Shown one piece after another: positions 26,221 to 37,788 of a stretch of DNA of 64,000 nt. The DNA is taken from positions 107,501 to 171,500 of the forward strand of contig NW_024726283.1 in the NCBI RefSeq assembly GCF_018991925.1, written 5' to 3'. The notes beneath the pieces are model-generated. The model saw nothing but the letters and a program-made list of their open reading frames with translations, was not told where the DNA came from and made no database searches. Origin of the DNA: Homarus americanus (Eukaryota; Arthropoda; Malacostraca; Decapoda; Nephropidae). The translations under genes and the position numbers were made by a program. Positions within the stretch are counted from its first letter, which is position 1. Every line of letters starts with the position of its first letter.

Positions 26221-27290
26221 TATTGTCTAATTGTAGACCCTACTTCCATATGACATCACGAAAATTGTGACCAAGTCTTAGGTTGCTGATTTATCTTTCT
26301 GCCTCATTTATACACAATTGCAGAGTTTCAATTGTTTCTCTTCCTTTGACAACACAACATACATACAATATGATGTTTCTCACCTCTGATCTTTTTTCCA
26401 TTTATTTATGGTTGGTTATTTAAAATAATGCCAATTCACTTCAAGTATTGGCATCAAATTTTACAGGCTGGTGTACACTAGTGACTCACTTAAGCGTCAG
26501 TTATTTAACTAGAACTAATGTTGGTGTGAGTAAAATATTTCCATTTATTTGAAATAGATTTGCCAATTTATTTGTTTATTTATTTATTTATAATATACTG
26601 TAATACATTAAACACACTGCAAGCATTTTCTTTAATTTATATACTTGTTTCGCAAAAAAGGGAGGCTACCATTATACCTGGTAGGTGAAGTTGACCAGAA
26701 ATTTATGGTGATCATTAAGGACCAAACTCCGAATCCAGAATCCATGACATGACTTCTGTTCATCATTCTCATCCTAAATTTACCACTGTCGGTAGTTTCA
26801 AGAATTAACGCAGTCATTTACTGAATATTCTTTGTAAAAAAATAAAATTAAAATTAATCATTTATAGGAGATAAGTATTATGATCAGTAAATATACAGAT
26901 ATGCATTTCTGACCACCTCCGAACACAAGGACGGCTAAAAATAGCCACAGGCGGTCACAGTCAAGGTCACTTTCCCTTTCTTGTCACTGGCAAATGGGGG
27001 TGGGAGGGGGGGTGATGATAGCAGCTGTGTTTATTACCGGGGTATATATTGTTCTTTTACGGTATGTTAGACTGGTTTATAATACATTTTTATTATTTTA
27101 ATATGCCGGTAATCTTCATTTTAATCCAGCTTCCCAAACGTAAGTTTCAGTATAAAATAATTAGTGGTAGGACCTTGTGAGTGGCTTACCATGTTTCCAT
27201 CACCACTCTTGACACGCTAAACCGCAATATTTAAGAGGTAAGAATTTTATCTCTGGTGCTTAAGACGACCCCCTAACTTTGGGCTGATTT
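26221..27290 (+). repeat. Right part of element X: repeat Z right half and duplicated X arm
   Basis: 26,221-26,400 continues repeat Z (match to 33,241-33,420). 26,405-26,645 duplicates the left arm of X in direct orientation. 26,645-27,290 shows no gene; 27,000-27,012 is G-rich. The X terminal repeat follows. Confidence 0.6.
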
Positions 27291-27335
27291 TTTTTTTTTT
27301 TTCAAATTCCGTCTTGTAGGCCGAGATATACGGTA

Positions 27336-27794
27336 ATGGTCAGTAGGAATCTTAAGCCATGTAAACAATGTGTTTTTGCTCGTAACAAGGCTAATAAAGT
27401 ACTTGGGTTCATACAAAGGAGTGTTAGTTACAAGACTAGCGAGGTCATCTTAAAATTATATCTAGCGCTTGTGAGACCTCACCTGGATTACGCAATTCAG
27501 TTCTGGTCACCGTATTACAGAATGGATATAGAATCCTTGGAAAGAATCCAGAGGAGAATGACAAGACTAATCCCGGGCATGAGGAACCTTGAGTACAGAG
27601 ACATATTAAAGCATCTTAATTTGCACTCCCTCAAGAGACGTAGAGTGAGGGGCCACATGATAGAGGTGTATAAATGGAAGTCAGGGTTAAACAAAGGGGA
27701 CATTACAAAGGTACTCAAACTATCCAACCAGGAGCGAACTCGTAACAATGGTTTTAAATTGGACAAATTTAGATTTCCGCGTGAAATAGGTTAA
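27336..27794 (+). pseudogene. CR1-like ORF2, C-terminal part (resumes after element X)
   Basis: Frame begins VSRNLKPCKQC and continues with KANKVLGFIQRSVSYKT, LYLALVRPHLDYAIQFWSPY and ESLERIQRRMTRLIPGMR, the conserved post-RT region of CR1-like ORF2 proteins. It joins the RT at 20,057 in phase once X and one TA are removed. Stop TAG at about 27,792; the 3' UTR continues to the octamer tail at 27,985. Confidence 0.88.
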
Positions 27795-27985
27795 CTCTGG
27801 TTTGGAAACAGAGTAGTGGATGAATGGAACAAGTTACCAAATATCATCATTAACTCGAATACGCTGGATAGCTTCGACCATAGGTTGGATGCTTATATGA
27901 GCAATAGGGGTTGGGTATAAACGGAACTGCCCAGTATGGGTCAATAGGCCTGCTGCAGTTTACTCCATTCTTATGTTCTTATGTT

Positions 27986-28633
27986 ATCAGTTTTGTACTG
28001 ACCATCACCAAGGTTTGCAGAATTCATTTCCCTAATCAAACTTGCTTTAACCAGAAGTCTTTCTGTGACACATGATGATTTATACACTTATAAACTGTTT
28101 TCCCAATTTATGGGATGATTCTTGTTTCTTATATGAACTGTGCTATAACATGTATAGAAATATGACGAAATATTGCCTCATGCTCCAGGGTCCTCTTGTG
28201 TTGGAGGTTTGGGAAGGGAGGGAGGGAACTGACCGCACACCCCCCCAAAAAGGTTCCTGCCTCTCCCCTACTCCTCCCCATGCCTGTCATTCCTATTGTA
28301 AAATGTTTTATTTTATTTTTTATTAATTAATAAAGATATGTTTAATGTAATAATTTGTGCTTAATGTGTTTAATATTTTATATTAACCATGATAAAACAT
28401 ACACCATAAGAGGCTGATCACTGGTGAAAAGGGGAGTGCCAGCCTCTCTGCCTGCACCTTGCCTTCCTGCCTCCCCCCTACCTCTCTGCCTTCACCTTGC
28501 CTCCCTGCCTCTCCCGTGCCTACTCCCTGCCTCCCTCCAACTCAGTGTCTCACACAAAAGACTGTAAACTAGATGTTTTGTGTGTGTGTGTGTGTGTGTT
28601 TTGTAACGGGCGGTTTTCTTTCTCTTTATAATT
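27986..28633. other. Non-coding, pyrimidine-rich
   Basis: CCTGCCTCCC-type runs (28,240-28,280; 28,435-28,550), a (TG)n at 28,580-28,598, and an inverted match to 15,530-15,600 at 28,350-28,420. No gene evidence. Confidence 0.5.
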
Positions 28634-29187
28634 CACTGATTTCGGTTAACGAGTTACTTCCCATAAGATTCTTAACTTCGGTTAACGAGCAATCCCTCGG
28701 TTAACGAGTTTCTTACTAGCCGACCTCAACAAGTTTTGGCTTGCACTTGGCAGTCAACCAGCTTTAGTATTAGTCTGCCAATACATTAATCGGTTCTAGG
28801 GCTTTAATTCCTTACTATTTTAGTAAATATCAAGAAGTTTATACCATTCAATAATTTTAAAGGCTTAATATTAAATTTTTTAGTCATTTTAACAATTATT
28901 GAACATAATTGAAGATAAAGTGACTAGTTTTATGCGCGCTATCCAGCTTCTTAACACAGCAAACAAGCGTTTGTCTCTCTCTGTTTTCAGTGGAGGTAAC
29001 ATCTTGCTTGAGACTCTATTCAACTAAACGGTTTTTTCTGTATTTCCAAGCAAATTATTGGTCATTTTGAAATTTATTTTACATATTGACAATATATAGC
29101 GCAGTGCAGTGTTATTTTAAAGAAAATATCTTTATTTACATCAAGTTTAACTTTAAAAAACACGTGTTGACATTGTTTGAATCCAGC

Positions 29188-30876
29188 ATGGGGCCTAAGA
29201 GATCAAGAAAAGCGATTTCAGTCCAAACCAAGCAGGAAATAAAAAAACTTGAACAAGGCATTAGAACAAATGCGCTATGCAAAGAATATGGCATGTCGAC
29301 ATCAACTGTGTCGACAATTCTTGCACAGAAAGACAAATTTAAAGAAGTGAAAGTGAGAGACAAATCTACAAGAGTGTTTAAAAGTAGATCCCTAATTGCA
29401 GAAACTGAGAGGTTACGTCTCATCTGGATTAGGGAAAAACAGATGAAAGGTGATTCAGTTTCTACTGAATTCATTTGTGAAAGAGCCAGGGAGATTTACG
29501 AACACTTAAAGACAGATCAACCTGGTTCTTCAGGCACAGAATTTGAAGATTTTCGGGCCAGCAAAGGCTGGTTCGAAATTTTTAAGAAAAGAAGTGACAT
29601 ATTTAGTGTAGTTAGGCATTGTGAGGCTGCTAGTGCTGATAAGGAAGGGGCAGCAAAGTTTTTAGTTGAATTTAAAGAACTGATGGAAGAAGAAAATTAT
29701 CTTCCACAGCAAGTGTTCATTGTGGACGAAACTGGGCTGTTCTGGAAAAAGATGCCCAAAGGAACATTCATCACCAGAGATGAAGCCTCTTTACCTGGGC
29801 ATAAACCCATGAAAGACTGTCTCACTCTATTGCTTGGTGCCAATGCTTCAGGGGATTTCCGACTGAAGCATATGCTTGTCTACCACTCTGAAAACCCCAG
29901 AGTGTTCAAGCAACAGAAAGTGGTAAGAGGAAAGCTTGTAGTTTATTGGAAGTCCAACCGTAAGGAATGGGTGACAAGACAGCTCTTTAATGAATGGGCT
30001 GTTGATGTGTTTTGCCCTTCTGTCAAGAGCTACCTAACCAACAATAAACTCCCTTTAAAGGCTCTTCTCCTCATGGATAATGCTCCTGGTCATGACCCTG
30101 AACTTGCCAGAAATTTGGACCAGAATGTGATCAGCAACTTCAAGAAGTTGTACATGAAGAAAATGTTTAGGTGTTATCAGGCAACTTCCAATGATCCTGA
30201 ACTAACACTGAAACAGTTCTGGAAGACACAATTCAACATCCTGCAGGCTGTAAAATTGATTGTGTCATCATGGCAAGAAGTCTCCACTAGATCCCTCAAT
30301 TCTCTATGGAAAGCACTGTGGCCGCCAGTAGTCCATGATTTTGAGGGATTTGAGGAAGAAACAGAGTTGGACCAGGAGATTGTGTCCATTGGTCAGTCAT
30401 TGGGCCTTGAAGTGGAGGAGGCGGATGTGGAAGAGCTTGTGATGTCTCATGAGGAGGAACTTACTCCTGAAGACTTGAAGCAACTGGATGAGATGTTACA
30501 GGTAGAGGCTGACTGTGGTGAGGAGGAAATTGAAAGTGATGACTATATGTCAGCTAAAGAGTTGAAAGATGTGATTTACCACTGGGAGAAGTTCAGGGAA
30601 CTGGCTTCAAAGCACCCAGATGTGGAAAAAACTGAACTAACTTTGTGTCACGTTGAGGACTCAGTGGTCTCCTTCTTTAAACATAAGTTAATGGTGAAGA
30701 GGAGAGATGCTCCACAGACCACAATTGACACTTTCTTCAGTAAAATGCAGAGGGAACAAGATGCTATCCCTCAGCCTTCCACTTCAAGGAGAGAGGATGT
30801 TCATGGTGGAGAATCTGTCAGTCCAGAGGTTCCTGACATTTTCATGGAAGGTGACTCACCTTCCAAGAAGCAGTAA
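29188..30876 (+). CDS. Tigger/Jerky-like transposase, open but with a catalytic-spacer deletion
   Basis: 562 codons from the ATG at 29,188 (chosen because MGPKRSRKAISVQTKQEI is a normal Tigger start; the frame opens 34 codons earlier in leader sequence). Domains: CENP-B-type HTH at about 1-55 (KLEQGIRTNALCKEYGMS), second HTH at about 65-135, DDE_1 at about 165-350, acidic tail with TTIDTFFSKMQ. Catalytic Asp residues: IVDETGLFWKK and LLMDNAPGH. The third should follow 33 residues on (as in K and I here) but the Asp in NLDQNVISNF is only 14 away: 19 residues including the LPPNxT segment are missing in frame. It can be translated but is probably catalytically dead; DNA binding may remain. Confidence 0.85.
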   Translation: MGPKRSRKAISVQTKQEIKKLEQGIRTNALCKEYGMSTSTVSTILAQKDKFKEVKVRDKSTRVFKSRSLIAETERLRLIWIREKQMKGDSVSTEFICERAREIYEHLKTDQPGSSGTEFEDFRASKGWFEIFKKRSDIFSVVRHCEAASADKEGAAKFLVEFKELMEEENYLPQQVFIVDETGLFWKKMPKGTFITRDEASLPGHKPMKDCLTLLLGANASGDFRLKHMLVYHSENPRVFKQQKVVRGKLVVYWKSNRKEWVTRQLFNEWAVDVFCPSVKSYLTNNKLPLKALLLMDNAPGHDPELARNLDQNVISNFKKLYMKKMFRCYQATSNDPELTLKQFWKTQFNILQAVKLIVSSWQEVSTRSLNSLWKALWPPVVHDFEGFEEETELDQEIVSIGQSLGLEVEEADVEELVMSHEEELTPEDLKQLDEMLQVEADCGEEEIESDDYMSAKELKDVIYHWEKFRELASKHPDVEKTELTLCHVEDSVVSFFKHKLMVKRRDAPQTTIDTFFSKMQREQDAIPQPSTSRREDVHGGESVSPEVPDIFMEGDSPSKKQ

Positions 30877-30942
30877 AATGCTTCTCCTCTACCTCCACTT
30901 CCTTCTTTTCTCCCTTCTCCTCCACCTTCCACTTCAAATTCA

Positions 30943-30990
<48 letters not shown>
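30943..30990 (+). repeat. (CAT)n microsatellite in J 3' region
   Basis: Sixteen CAT triplets directly after the transposase gene. MITEs Jm1 (about 33,873-33,888) and Jm2 (about 45,776-45,791) have shorter complementary ATG/GAT runs at the equivalent place, so it is part of the element and varies in length. Confidence 0.95.
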
Positions 30991-30994
<4 letters not shown>

Positions 30995-31167
30995 GAGCCT
31001 TCTACATACACACCTGAAAGTAAGTGAACTTTTCTACCTTTTTTGTTGAATTTAGGCAATTTTCGGTGAGCTGGAACCAATTACCCCAAAACCCATTGAA
31101 ACAATGGTTTCGGTTAACGAGCAACCTGCTGGAACGGATTGTGCTCGTTAACCGAGGGACCACTGTA

Positions 31168-32480
31168 TTCTTATTTATTCATATACTTATATGTTCTTTG
31201 TAGTATTCTTTTCAATGAGTATCCTGTTTTATAGCTATCCTTCTTCAATTCTTTATTTAGATATATACCTTATATTCTTATATAAGTACTTCTGATATTT
31301 CTCTGCTATAGTTTTCAAGTCTTTCACTTCTTTTCATAGACTGTGTAGTATATTTCCTGAATTTCAATGTCCTTACCTTTCTGAAGTATACTCTGTTTTT
31401 ACTTATATTCTCATACATGGGTTAGTCTGGGGAACCATATTATTCTTAGTACATCACTTATTATACTTACAACTGTAGCCTGCCACCACCCAGAATTTTA
31501 TTAGAATATAACATATCTTAGTTTACTGTTACGTAGCGAGCTTCTAGGCACGTGAGTTAGTTATTTTCTGAGAACCAATGTGTGAAAGGACAGAGTGGTG
31601 ATGCTCATAGTCTACCAATTCAACATTTATTAACACAAGGAGTGAGCAATATGTTAATCAAGTACACTCAACCCTGACTGGACCACTCAGGTCCCACTTT
31701 ATCATTCATAAGACAGGGCTTCAGTTACTTATTATATTATTAAACAATTTTTGTATTATTCCTCTGACAAATGAGATTCCGTAATTATTACACATGGTAG
31801 GATAATACTGGACCCTCAGGTCTTACTTTTACAAGTAACAAATTACCTCTTCAATTCTTAGTTACCCATTATACACTCAGGTTATTATTTCATGGTCACT
31901 ACCGATAAATACATAACACACTGGACAAACTCCACCCTATAGCAACATACAATACCTCCGGTTAGTTCACAAGGAACAACATGGCTCTTTTAACTCTCAT
32001 CCGGTGGTTCAATACTTAACCTGGGATACTATGTTTCTGCTAGTTATCCCCCAAACAAGGGCCGATACTGCGCCATGCAAATAGATGGACGACAATCACC
32101 AGACAGAGTCAGCGGGGTGCATTTGTTTACAGCGACCGCCAAGCTAAAGGCTCGCTCGCTAGGTGCACCAAGGTAGGTGGACTCGTGACCAACTGGCAGA
32201 GTCGTCAATGGGCCTCCCGGGGAAATCTCGTCCTGGGATTCTAATCTCTCCACCTTAAAGACATCCTTCAAGAACCATCTTGTCCATAGGCAGCTACCGG
32301 ACCTCAGGGGTGTTGCTAACACACAAACAGCGTCGAGAGATACGTTGAGGAAGAGTCATGAATGTGTCAATGTTTAACTTCAATTATACAAAACATACGT
32401 CTGGTAACGATGCAGACGACACTTATTTTACGGACTCCTGAGATGGAGGACACACATTGTATGACATAAATTTATGCGTG
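31168..32480. other. Non-coding region, possible old LTR-like segment
   Basis: AT-rich to 31,520. 31,528-32,320 begins TGTTACGTAGCG, is less AT-rich and has no frame with coding character. It might be a diverged solo LTR, but neither a matching terminus nor a target duplication was found. 32,340-32,480 shows nothing recognisable. Confidence 0.4.
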
Positions 32481-33178
32481 GTTAACTAAGTGGTGATGAA
32501 TTAAAAGATCAGCTCTTGAGGAGCTTAGCGCTTGGCAACACTGGTGCATGTTACCACTCCTTTCCACTCCATCTCTTTAATCACCCACACCTTTCTGCTT
32601 TCTCACTCTACATTTGAAAATCTTATATAATGTAATGTTGAAGAGATATAATGCGAAAAGTGTAAGTATAAAAAGTACTCTATTTTAGCTTTCATGTTTA
32701 TTCAAGACATCTTCAGGTCCTCAGACCCACTAATCCTCCACCCGACAATGGGTGACCTGACATTGTATCAGAAGGTCAGTAATAGATCACTAATACCCCA
32801 CCCTCTCCTCCACCTGACATTGTGTCAGGTTAGGTCAGTTACACGAGCCCACTAATCCCCCACAGCTCCAAGAGAGTGGAAAATACCAGTCCTTGCTGTA
32901 ACATACAGCTTCATTCACAACCATATCATATAGATTTTTAGTTTAGACTCTTGGAAAACTCCCCAGCACATAGAAACTTTCTGAGGATGTGGCTGAGTGT
33001 ATGTCTGTGCAAGATGCATAGTTTAGACACTGAAAGTTATTTTCCAGTAACCGGAAATATTTCCGGGGATGGGGGATTTTTCCAGGTTTGAGAAAGTCGT
33101 CCAATTAGCAAGAAATCTCTCATCCCCGGAAGTGCTCTGCACCAATTGTTCCGGCTAACGGAGATATCACTGTAGTAG
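32481..33178 (-). repeat. Repeat D/E, right inverted arm
   Basis: Inverted match of 12,762-13,330. Read on the minus strand from 33,178 it starts CAGTGATATCTCCGTTAGCC, and TA follows at 33,179. It contains paired gttactGGAAA/CCGGAAatatttccgg palindromic stretches. Its outer neighbour is repeat Z, whereas the outer neighbour of the left arm is Gypsy, so the two arms may be separate elements. Confidence 0.6.
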
Positions 33179-33179
33179 G

Positions 33180-33430
33180 CAGTTACCAAGCTACCAAACA
33201 AGGAGGTACTACCACCTGGGAAGATATTGGAAGCATAATGTATTGTCTAATGATAGACCCTGCTGCCCTAAGGCATTACAAATATTGTGACCAAGTCCCA
33301 GGCTGCTGATCTGACTTTCTGCCTCATTTACACACAATTGCAGGGTCTCAATTGTTTCTCTTACTATTAACAACACTACATACATATATTATTTCTCACT
33401 TTGATCTTTTTTTTTCTTTAGGTTCTTTAT
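33180..33430 (+). repeat. Repeat Z, uninterrupted copy
   Basis: Combines the sequence found on both sides of element Y at 24.0 and 26.2 kb (ggaagcataatgtattgtc at the junction). It is the empty-site control for Y. No coding signal. Confidence 0.75.
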
Positions 33431-33631
33431 TATTATTACAGTATTATTATTGCAGTGTTGTTGTTATTATTATTTTATTATTTTATTTTAATTTTTTTAT
33501 TTTAAATTTTATTTACTGTGAATTATTATTATTATTATGATTAAATTTTTGCCCCCCACGCCCCGATGTGGGTCAGTGACCTTTGCCCGGATGGGCTAAT
33601 CCCCATTAAAAAAAGAAAGAGAAAGAAAAAC
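33431..33631 (+). repeat. Repeat W, retroposon-like with A-rich tail
   Basis: (ATT)n-rich stretch, then ccccgatgtgggtcagtgac and gcccggatgggctaatcccc, and an A-rich tail at 33,605-33,631. The same block lies inside both L elements (43,690-43,800, and inverted at 57,535-57,640). It could be the 3' end of a SINE or LINE; the family was not identified. Confidence 0.55.
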
Positions 33632-34680
33632 GTCTTTTTCTAAAAACCAGTTTTTGTGATATAACCCAGAATGCGACGCTTAGCTTTTAACCTAGGTACA
33701 GTGGTCCCTCGGTTAACGAGCACAATTCATTCCAGACGGTTGCTCGTTAACCGAAACCATTGTTCCAATAGGTTTTTGGGTAATTGGCTCCAGCTCACCG
33801 AAAATTGCCTAAAATCAACAAAATAGGTAGTAAAGTACACTTACTTTTAGGTGTGTATGTAGAAGGCTCCTGGATGATGATGATGATGGGAATTAGAATG
33901 GGGGTGGAGGAGAAGGGAGAAGAGAAGGCATTGGGGTGGATGAGAGGTCACCCCATGGCACCATTTCACCCATAAAATTTTTGTTTTCTTGGTGTAATTC
34001 AAGATTATTTTCTTTAAATCAACACTGCACTGCATTATATATTGTCAATATGTAAAATAAATTTCAAATTGACCAATAATTTGCTTGGAAACACAGAAAA
34101 AAGCATTTAGTTGAAGAGAGTCTCAAGCAAGGTGTTACCTCCACTGAAAAGACACAGAGACTGACGCCTGTATGGTGTGTTGACAGGCTGTTTGGCGCAC
34201 AAAAAACTAGCTTCCTATACTTCAAATATGTTCAATAATTGTTAAAATGACAGAAATTTAATATAAAACTTTTAAAATTATTGAATAGTACAAACTTCTT
34301 GATATTTACTAAATAGTAAGGAATTTAAGCCCTAGAACCGATTACTGTATTGGTGGACTAATATTACAGCTGGTGGACCGCCAAATGCAAGCGAAAACAT
34401 GTGGAGGGGCGCTCGTTAAAAACTCGTTAATCGAGGGATTGCTCGTTAACCGAAGTTAAGAATCTTATGGAAGGTAAATCGTTAACCGAAATCTCGTTAA
34501 CTGAGAGATCACTGTATATTAATGCCTAGCAATAACTCACCAGGCCAACTTACAGGCAATTAAAACATCTAATAATTACTTAATAAGTAATATTAGGAGC
34601 ACACGTCGCTACCTGGCATTTAATTGCAATTGTCGAAACCCCCCATCGCACGCACTGCCACTGTCATCTCTTGCCTTAGA
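33632..34680 (-). repeat. DIRS inverted terminal repeat, left (3') copy, split by MITE Jm1
   Basis: The segments 33,667-33,698 and 34,515-34,680 match 49,797-49,560 in inverse orientation (atgcgacgcttagctttt, then aatgcctagcaataactc). The outermost 35 bp (gtttttgtgatataaccc region) are specific to this end. The two ITR ends of DIRS elements normally differ slightly, as here. Confidence 0.8.
33699..34514 (-). mobile_element. MITE Jm1, deletion derivative of Tigger J
   Basis: Ends CAGTGGTCCCTCGGTTAACG and, on the other side, the inverse of CAGTGATCTCTCAGTTAACG, with TA at 33,697-33,698 and 34,515-34,516. The uninterrupted ITR at 49.7 kb (cctaggtatgttaatgcc) confirms the TA duplication. It contains J's leader and 3' UTR with the whole transposase deleted. 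No ORF. Confidence 0.92.
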
Positions 34681-34732
34681 GCGAGCAGTAAACAAAAGTC
34701 AACTCTCGAGGGGTGGAGATGGGTGGGTTATC

Positions 34733-34835
34733 GGCGTCGCATTCTGGGTTACCAGTATATCACAAAAACTGTTTTTTTAGAAAAAAAAATGCTTTTTGTT
34801 CAACCTCAGAATGTGACGCTTAGCTTTGAATACCC
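34733..34835 (-). repeat. DIRS internal complementary region
   Basis: First half (gcgtcgcattctgggttacc ... tttttagaaaaa) is complementary to the outermost left end at 33,632-33,690. The second half (ttgttcaacctcagaatgtg ... cttagc) is complementary to the outermost right end at 49,750-49,797. A fused copy of both ends is the diagnostic DIRS template for circle formation during replication. Confidence 0.78.
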
Positions 34836-34989
34836 GAGCAGGAGGTGGAGAGGGAGGTGACTTTGCATACAAGGCTCCGTTAACTTAGGTCCAGATTATG
34901 ATTATAAACCGTGTAGAATATTTCCAAAATTAGGAACATTTACCGGAAGATAAAATGTTAATTTACATACAGTATCTCAATTAGGATAC

Positions 34990-35400
34990 TCACTTTATTA
35001 TGGTGATGAAGAAGCTGTCTTTGAAAGTTTTTGAAGATCTCCAAAAGCCCATTTCCTTGATCTCACTGAGGCTCATATGCCGCAGAAAGGCCACAGACCC
35101 TGCGTATTTCCTAGTGTTATGTGCCAAAAATTCTTGCCAGGGTCTGCTTGATTCATTAATTGAGATAAAGATTTTGTCATTTGACTAGAAGACAATTTCT
35201 TAACATCCCTGGATGAGAAAACATAGGCCTCGATTAGGGAATCTGGATAATCATTCCTAAAGGTTTTTAACTGGGCACAATATATGAGGAACCCTTGTCT
35301 CATCCATTAGGCGTTTTATCCTAATAGGTTGAGCTTGGAAGTCTTCCCTTTCATTTTTTCTTAGGATCTCCGTAGGAAAAAGGATAACATACTACTCAGA
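34990..35400 (-). pseudogene. DIRS tyrosine recombinase, C-terminal catalytic part
   Basis: Minus-strand frames show SSRDVKKLSSSQMTKSL and, after a one-base frameshift near 35,130, FLAHNTRKYAGSVAFLRHMS (H-x2-R motif), then EIKEMGFWRSSKTFKDSFFI (the W position before the terminal, normally Tyr-containing, helix). The enzyme would integrate the circular cDNA. It is separated from the N-terminal half by element N. Confidence 0.75.
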
Positions 35401-35420
35401 AAATACCAATAATGATGGAT

Positions 35421-37788
35421 CACTGGTCAACATAAAAAAAAAATTCTCATGGTTCTGGATTAAAACAGTCTGATTCTAGTGTAATTGTATGTGCTGAACT
35501 CAATTATGACATTCGTATAGCTGTATCAGGCTCAGTTTTCCAGAACCAGCGTATCTATATATTTAGTGTACCATGCTATTTATACAGTAATTTATATGCT
35601 CATTGGCTCCACTTATGCAATTATTTTGTCCTGATTTGTGCTTTTTTGTTTGTTTCAGTTTGCTGATTCATGATATTGCATATCTACACCTGCATGATTT
35701 GTAATTACTCTGAAATTAACAAAACATGGAACGTCGCAAGTGTGTGAACGGTGCTGACAGTTTTTGCTACATATGTGGTGCCTTCACTCCTGGTAGCCTC
35801 AAGAAACCAATCACAAAAGCTGTTCGACTGAACTACAAAAGTTACTTCAAATGTCATTTGGGTGACCAAGACAAGAAATGGGCACCTCATGTAGCCTGTA
35901 AGTCTTGTGTTAACCACCTGAGCGAGTGGATGTGTGGTAAACGAAGTTCAGGAATGCCGTTTGCTGTACCAATGATATGGCGTGAACCTAAAGACCACAG
36001 TAGTGACTGCTACTTCTGTCTCACAAATATTAAGGGAATAAAAATCAAGACACGAGGCAAGGTACAGTACCCCAATATTGCTTCTGCAATCCGACCAGTA
36101 CCGCACAGTGCTGAACTTCCAGTCCCAAATCCACCGACTGAACAAGAATTGAGTGATTCCGATTCTACCTCTACCTCAATGGAAAACGACTACCAGGATG
36201 ACTGAAAATACCAGGCCTAAACTATTTACTCAAGAAGCGCTTCATGATCTCATCAGGGACCTAAACTTGTCAAAAGAAAATGCTGAAGTTTTGGGATCCA
36301 GACTAAAGCAGCGTAACCTGCTAGAAGACGGAGTGCATATCACTACAGCGCGTTACCGACATAGACAGCTGTCTGCATTTTTCAAGATGGCAAACAACCT
36401 TTGTTATTGCGAGGACGCAGTATCTCTCATGCAACAACTCTGCAAGTCTGAAACATACAAGACAGAGGATTGGAGGCTGTTTATAGACTCAGGAAAAGAC
36501 TCTCTGAAAGCTGTTCTTTTACACAATGGCAATCGGCTTCCATCTGTCCCAATAGCACATGCAACAAAAATGACTGAGAGCTATGAAACAATGAAAATTC
36601 TGTTGGCCGCTATAGAGTATGAGAAACACCAGTGGAAGATATGTGGCGATCTCAAAGTCATCAGTTTACTACTGGGCCTTCAGAGTGGCTACACAAAGCA
36701 CATGTGCTTTTTGTGCTTGTGGAACAGCAGAGCTGATGCAGAGCACTATGTGAGAAAGGATTGGCCGACAAGACCAAGAGATGCGCCTGGAAGGTTTAAC
36801 TGTGCTCACAATCCGCTTGTAGATCCAGAAAAGATATTTTTGCCTCCACTGCATCTAAAGCTCGGTTTGGCTAAAAATTTCATCAAAGCTATGGATCAAT
36901 TCGGTGCTGGGACTCTATACTTATCTCAGAAACTAGGTGGTGTGGTTTCCGAAGCCAAGTTGAAAGCAGGTGTCTTGAATGGACCACAAATTCGTATACC
37001 AGTTAATGATAGTGAATTCACCAAAACATTGAACCCACTGGAGAAAAAAGCATGGGAATCATTTGTCAATGTGTCAAAGAATTTTTTTGGAAACTATCGT
37101 GCTGACAACTACAAAGAAATTGTAACAACCATGCTTCAGAATTATCATGCATTGGGAGCAAGGATGTCCTTGAAATTGCATTTTTTCCACTCTCATATTG
37201 AATTTTTCCCAGGTAACCTTGGAGACGTTAGTGATGAACACGGCGAAAGATTCATCAAGATATCGCCATAATGGAGAGCAGATATCAGGGACAATTCAGT
37301 CCTAACATGATGGGCGACTATTGCTGGACACTGCAACGAGAAGAGAGCAAGCTGTACAAGAGAAAGAGTAAAGTTCAGAAGCACTTTTAGAACTTCATAT
37401 TTTGTCATTATAAAGGATTTGAACTTATGTTTTTTGGTACAATTTTTTACGAGCTTATCTGTGATGGGTTTCAAATTGTATCTTGCATGACGCGATAATG
37501 TTACTATATTTACTATTTTTTTTATTCTTTAAGAAAGTAGGTCTGATGGTAGAATGAAACATCCAATTAATATTCATTAATATGAAATTAGTCATGAAAG
37601 CACAGTCACATGAGATAATCTCATCTTTTGCACGACACGTGATGGAATATTAAATATTTGTACCTATTGATTTTTTTATAAAACCTGGTCTGATAGAACA
37701 AAACAAATATCAGATTCGAATTCAGCAATATGAATATAGTTGTGTGAGCATGATCTCATATGTGAACCATTTTGGCTGTTGACCAGTG
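35421..37788 (+). mobile_element. Element N: transposon with an unnamed transposase-like gene
   Basis: Inverted ends CACTGGTCAACA at 35,421 and its complement ending at 37,788. The DIRS recombinase gene lies directly on both sides (box I Arg region at 37,800; C-terminal part below 35,400), which defines the insertion. Target duplication is unclear (GGAT/GGAA). Almost the whole 2.4 kb is occupied by one plus-strand gene in three frames. Confidence 0.72.
35726..37389 (+). pseudogene. Unnamed multicopy transposase-like protein with zinc-binding N-terminus (element N)
   Basis: ATG at 35,726. N-terminal Cys-rich part (SFCYICGAFTPG, HVACKSCVNHL, SSDCYFCLTNIKG) suggests zinc binding. A frameshift near 36,200 leads to the 36,153-37,271 frame: LFTQEALHDLIRDLNLSKE, WRLFIDSGKDSLKAVLLHNG (possible first Asp), WKICGDLKVISLLLGLQSG (possible second Asp), HMCFLCLWNSRADAEHYVR, NPLVDPEKIFLPPLHLKLGL, LHFFHSHIEFFPGNLG. 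A second frameshift near 37,255 leads to SRYQGQFSPNMMGDYCW. The total would be about 550 residues. It resembles an uncharacterised protein repeated in many arthropod genomes (from memory). RNase H-fold transposase is an inference. Confidence 0.68.

Larger units (their letters stand above)
28634..31165 (+). mobile_element. Tigger/pogo-type transposon J (near-complete)
   Basis: Right end: GGTTAACGAG-type repeats and CGAGGGACCACTG at 31,165, followed by TA. The left end keeps three ggttaacgag motifs (28,643-28,709), but the outermost bases expected from MITEs Jm1 and Jm2 (CAGTGATCTCTC) are missing, so the element probably cannot be mobilised. It contains one long transposase ORF and a (CAT)n tract after it. 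Jm1 and Jm2 share its 5' leader and 3' UTR and are deletion derivatives. Confidence 0.85.

Noticed and set aside
31528..32320. Second solo LTR
   Set aside because: Starts TGTTAC but no matching CA end with target duplication could be established.
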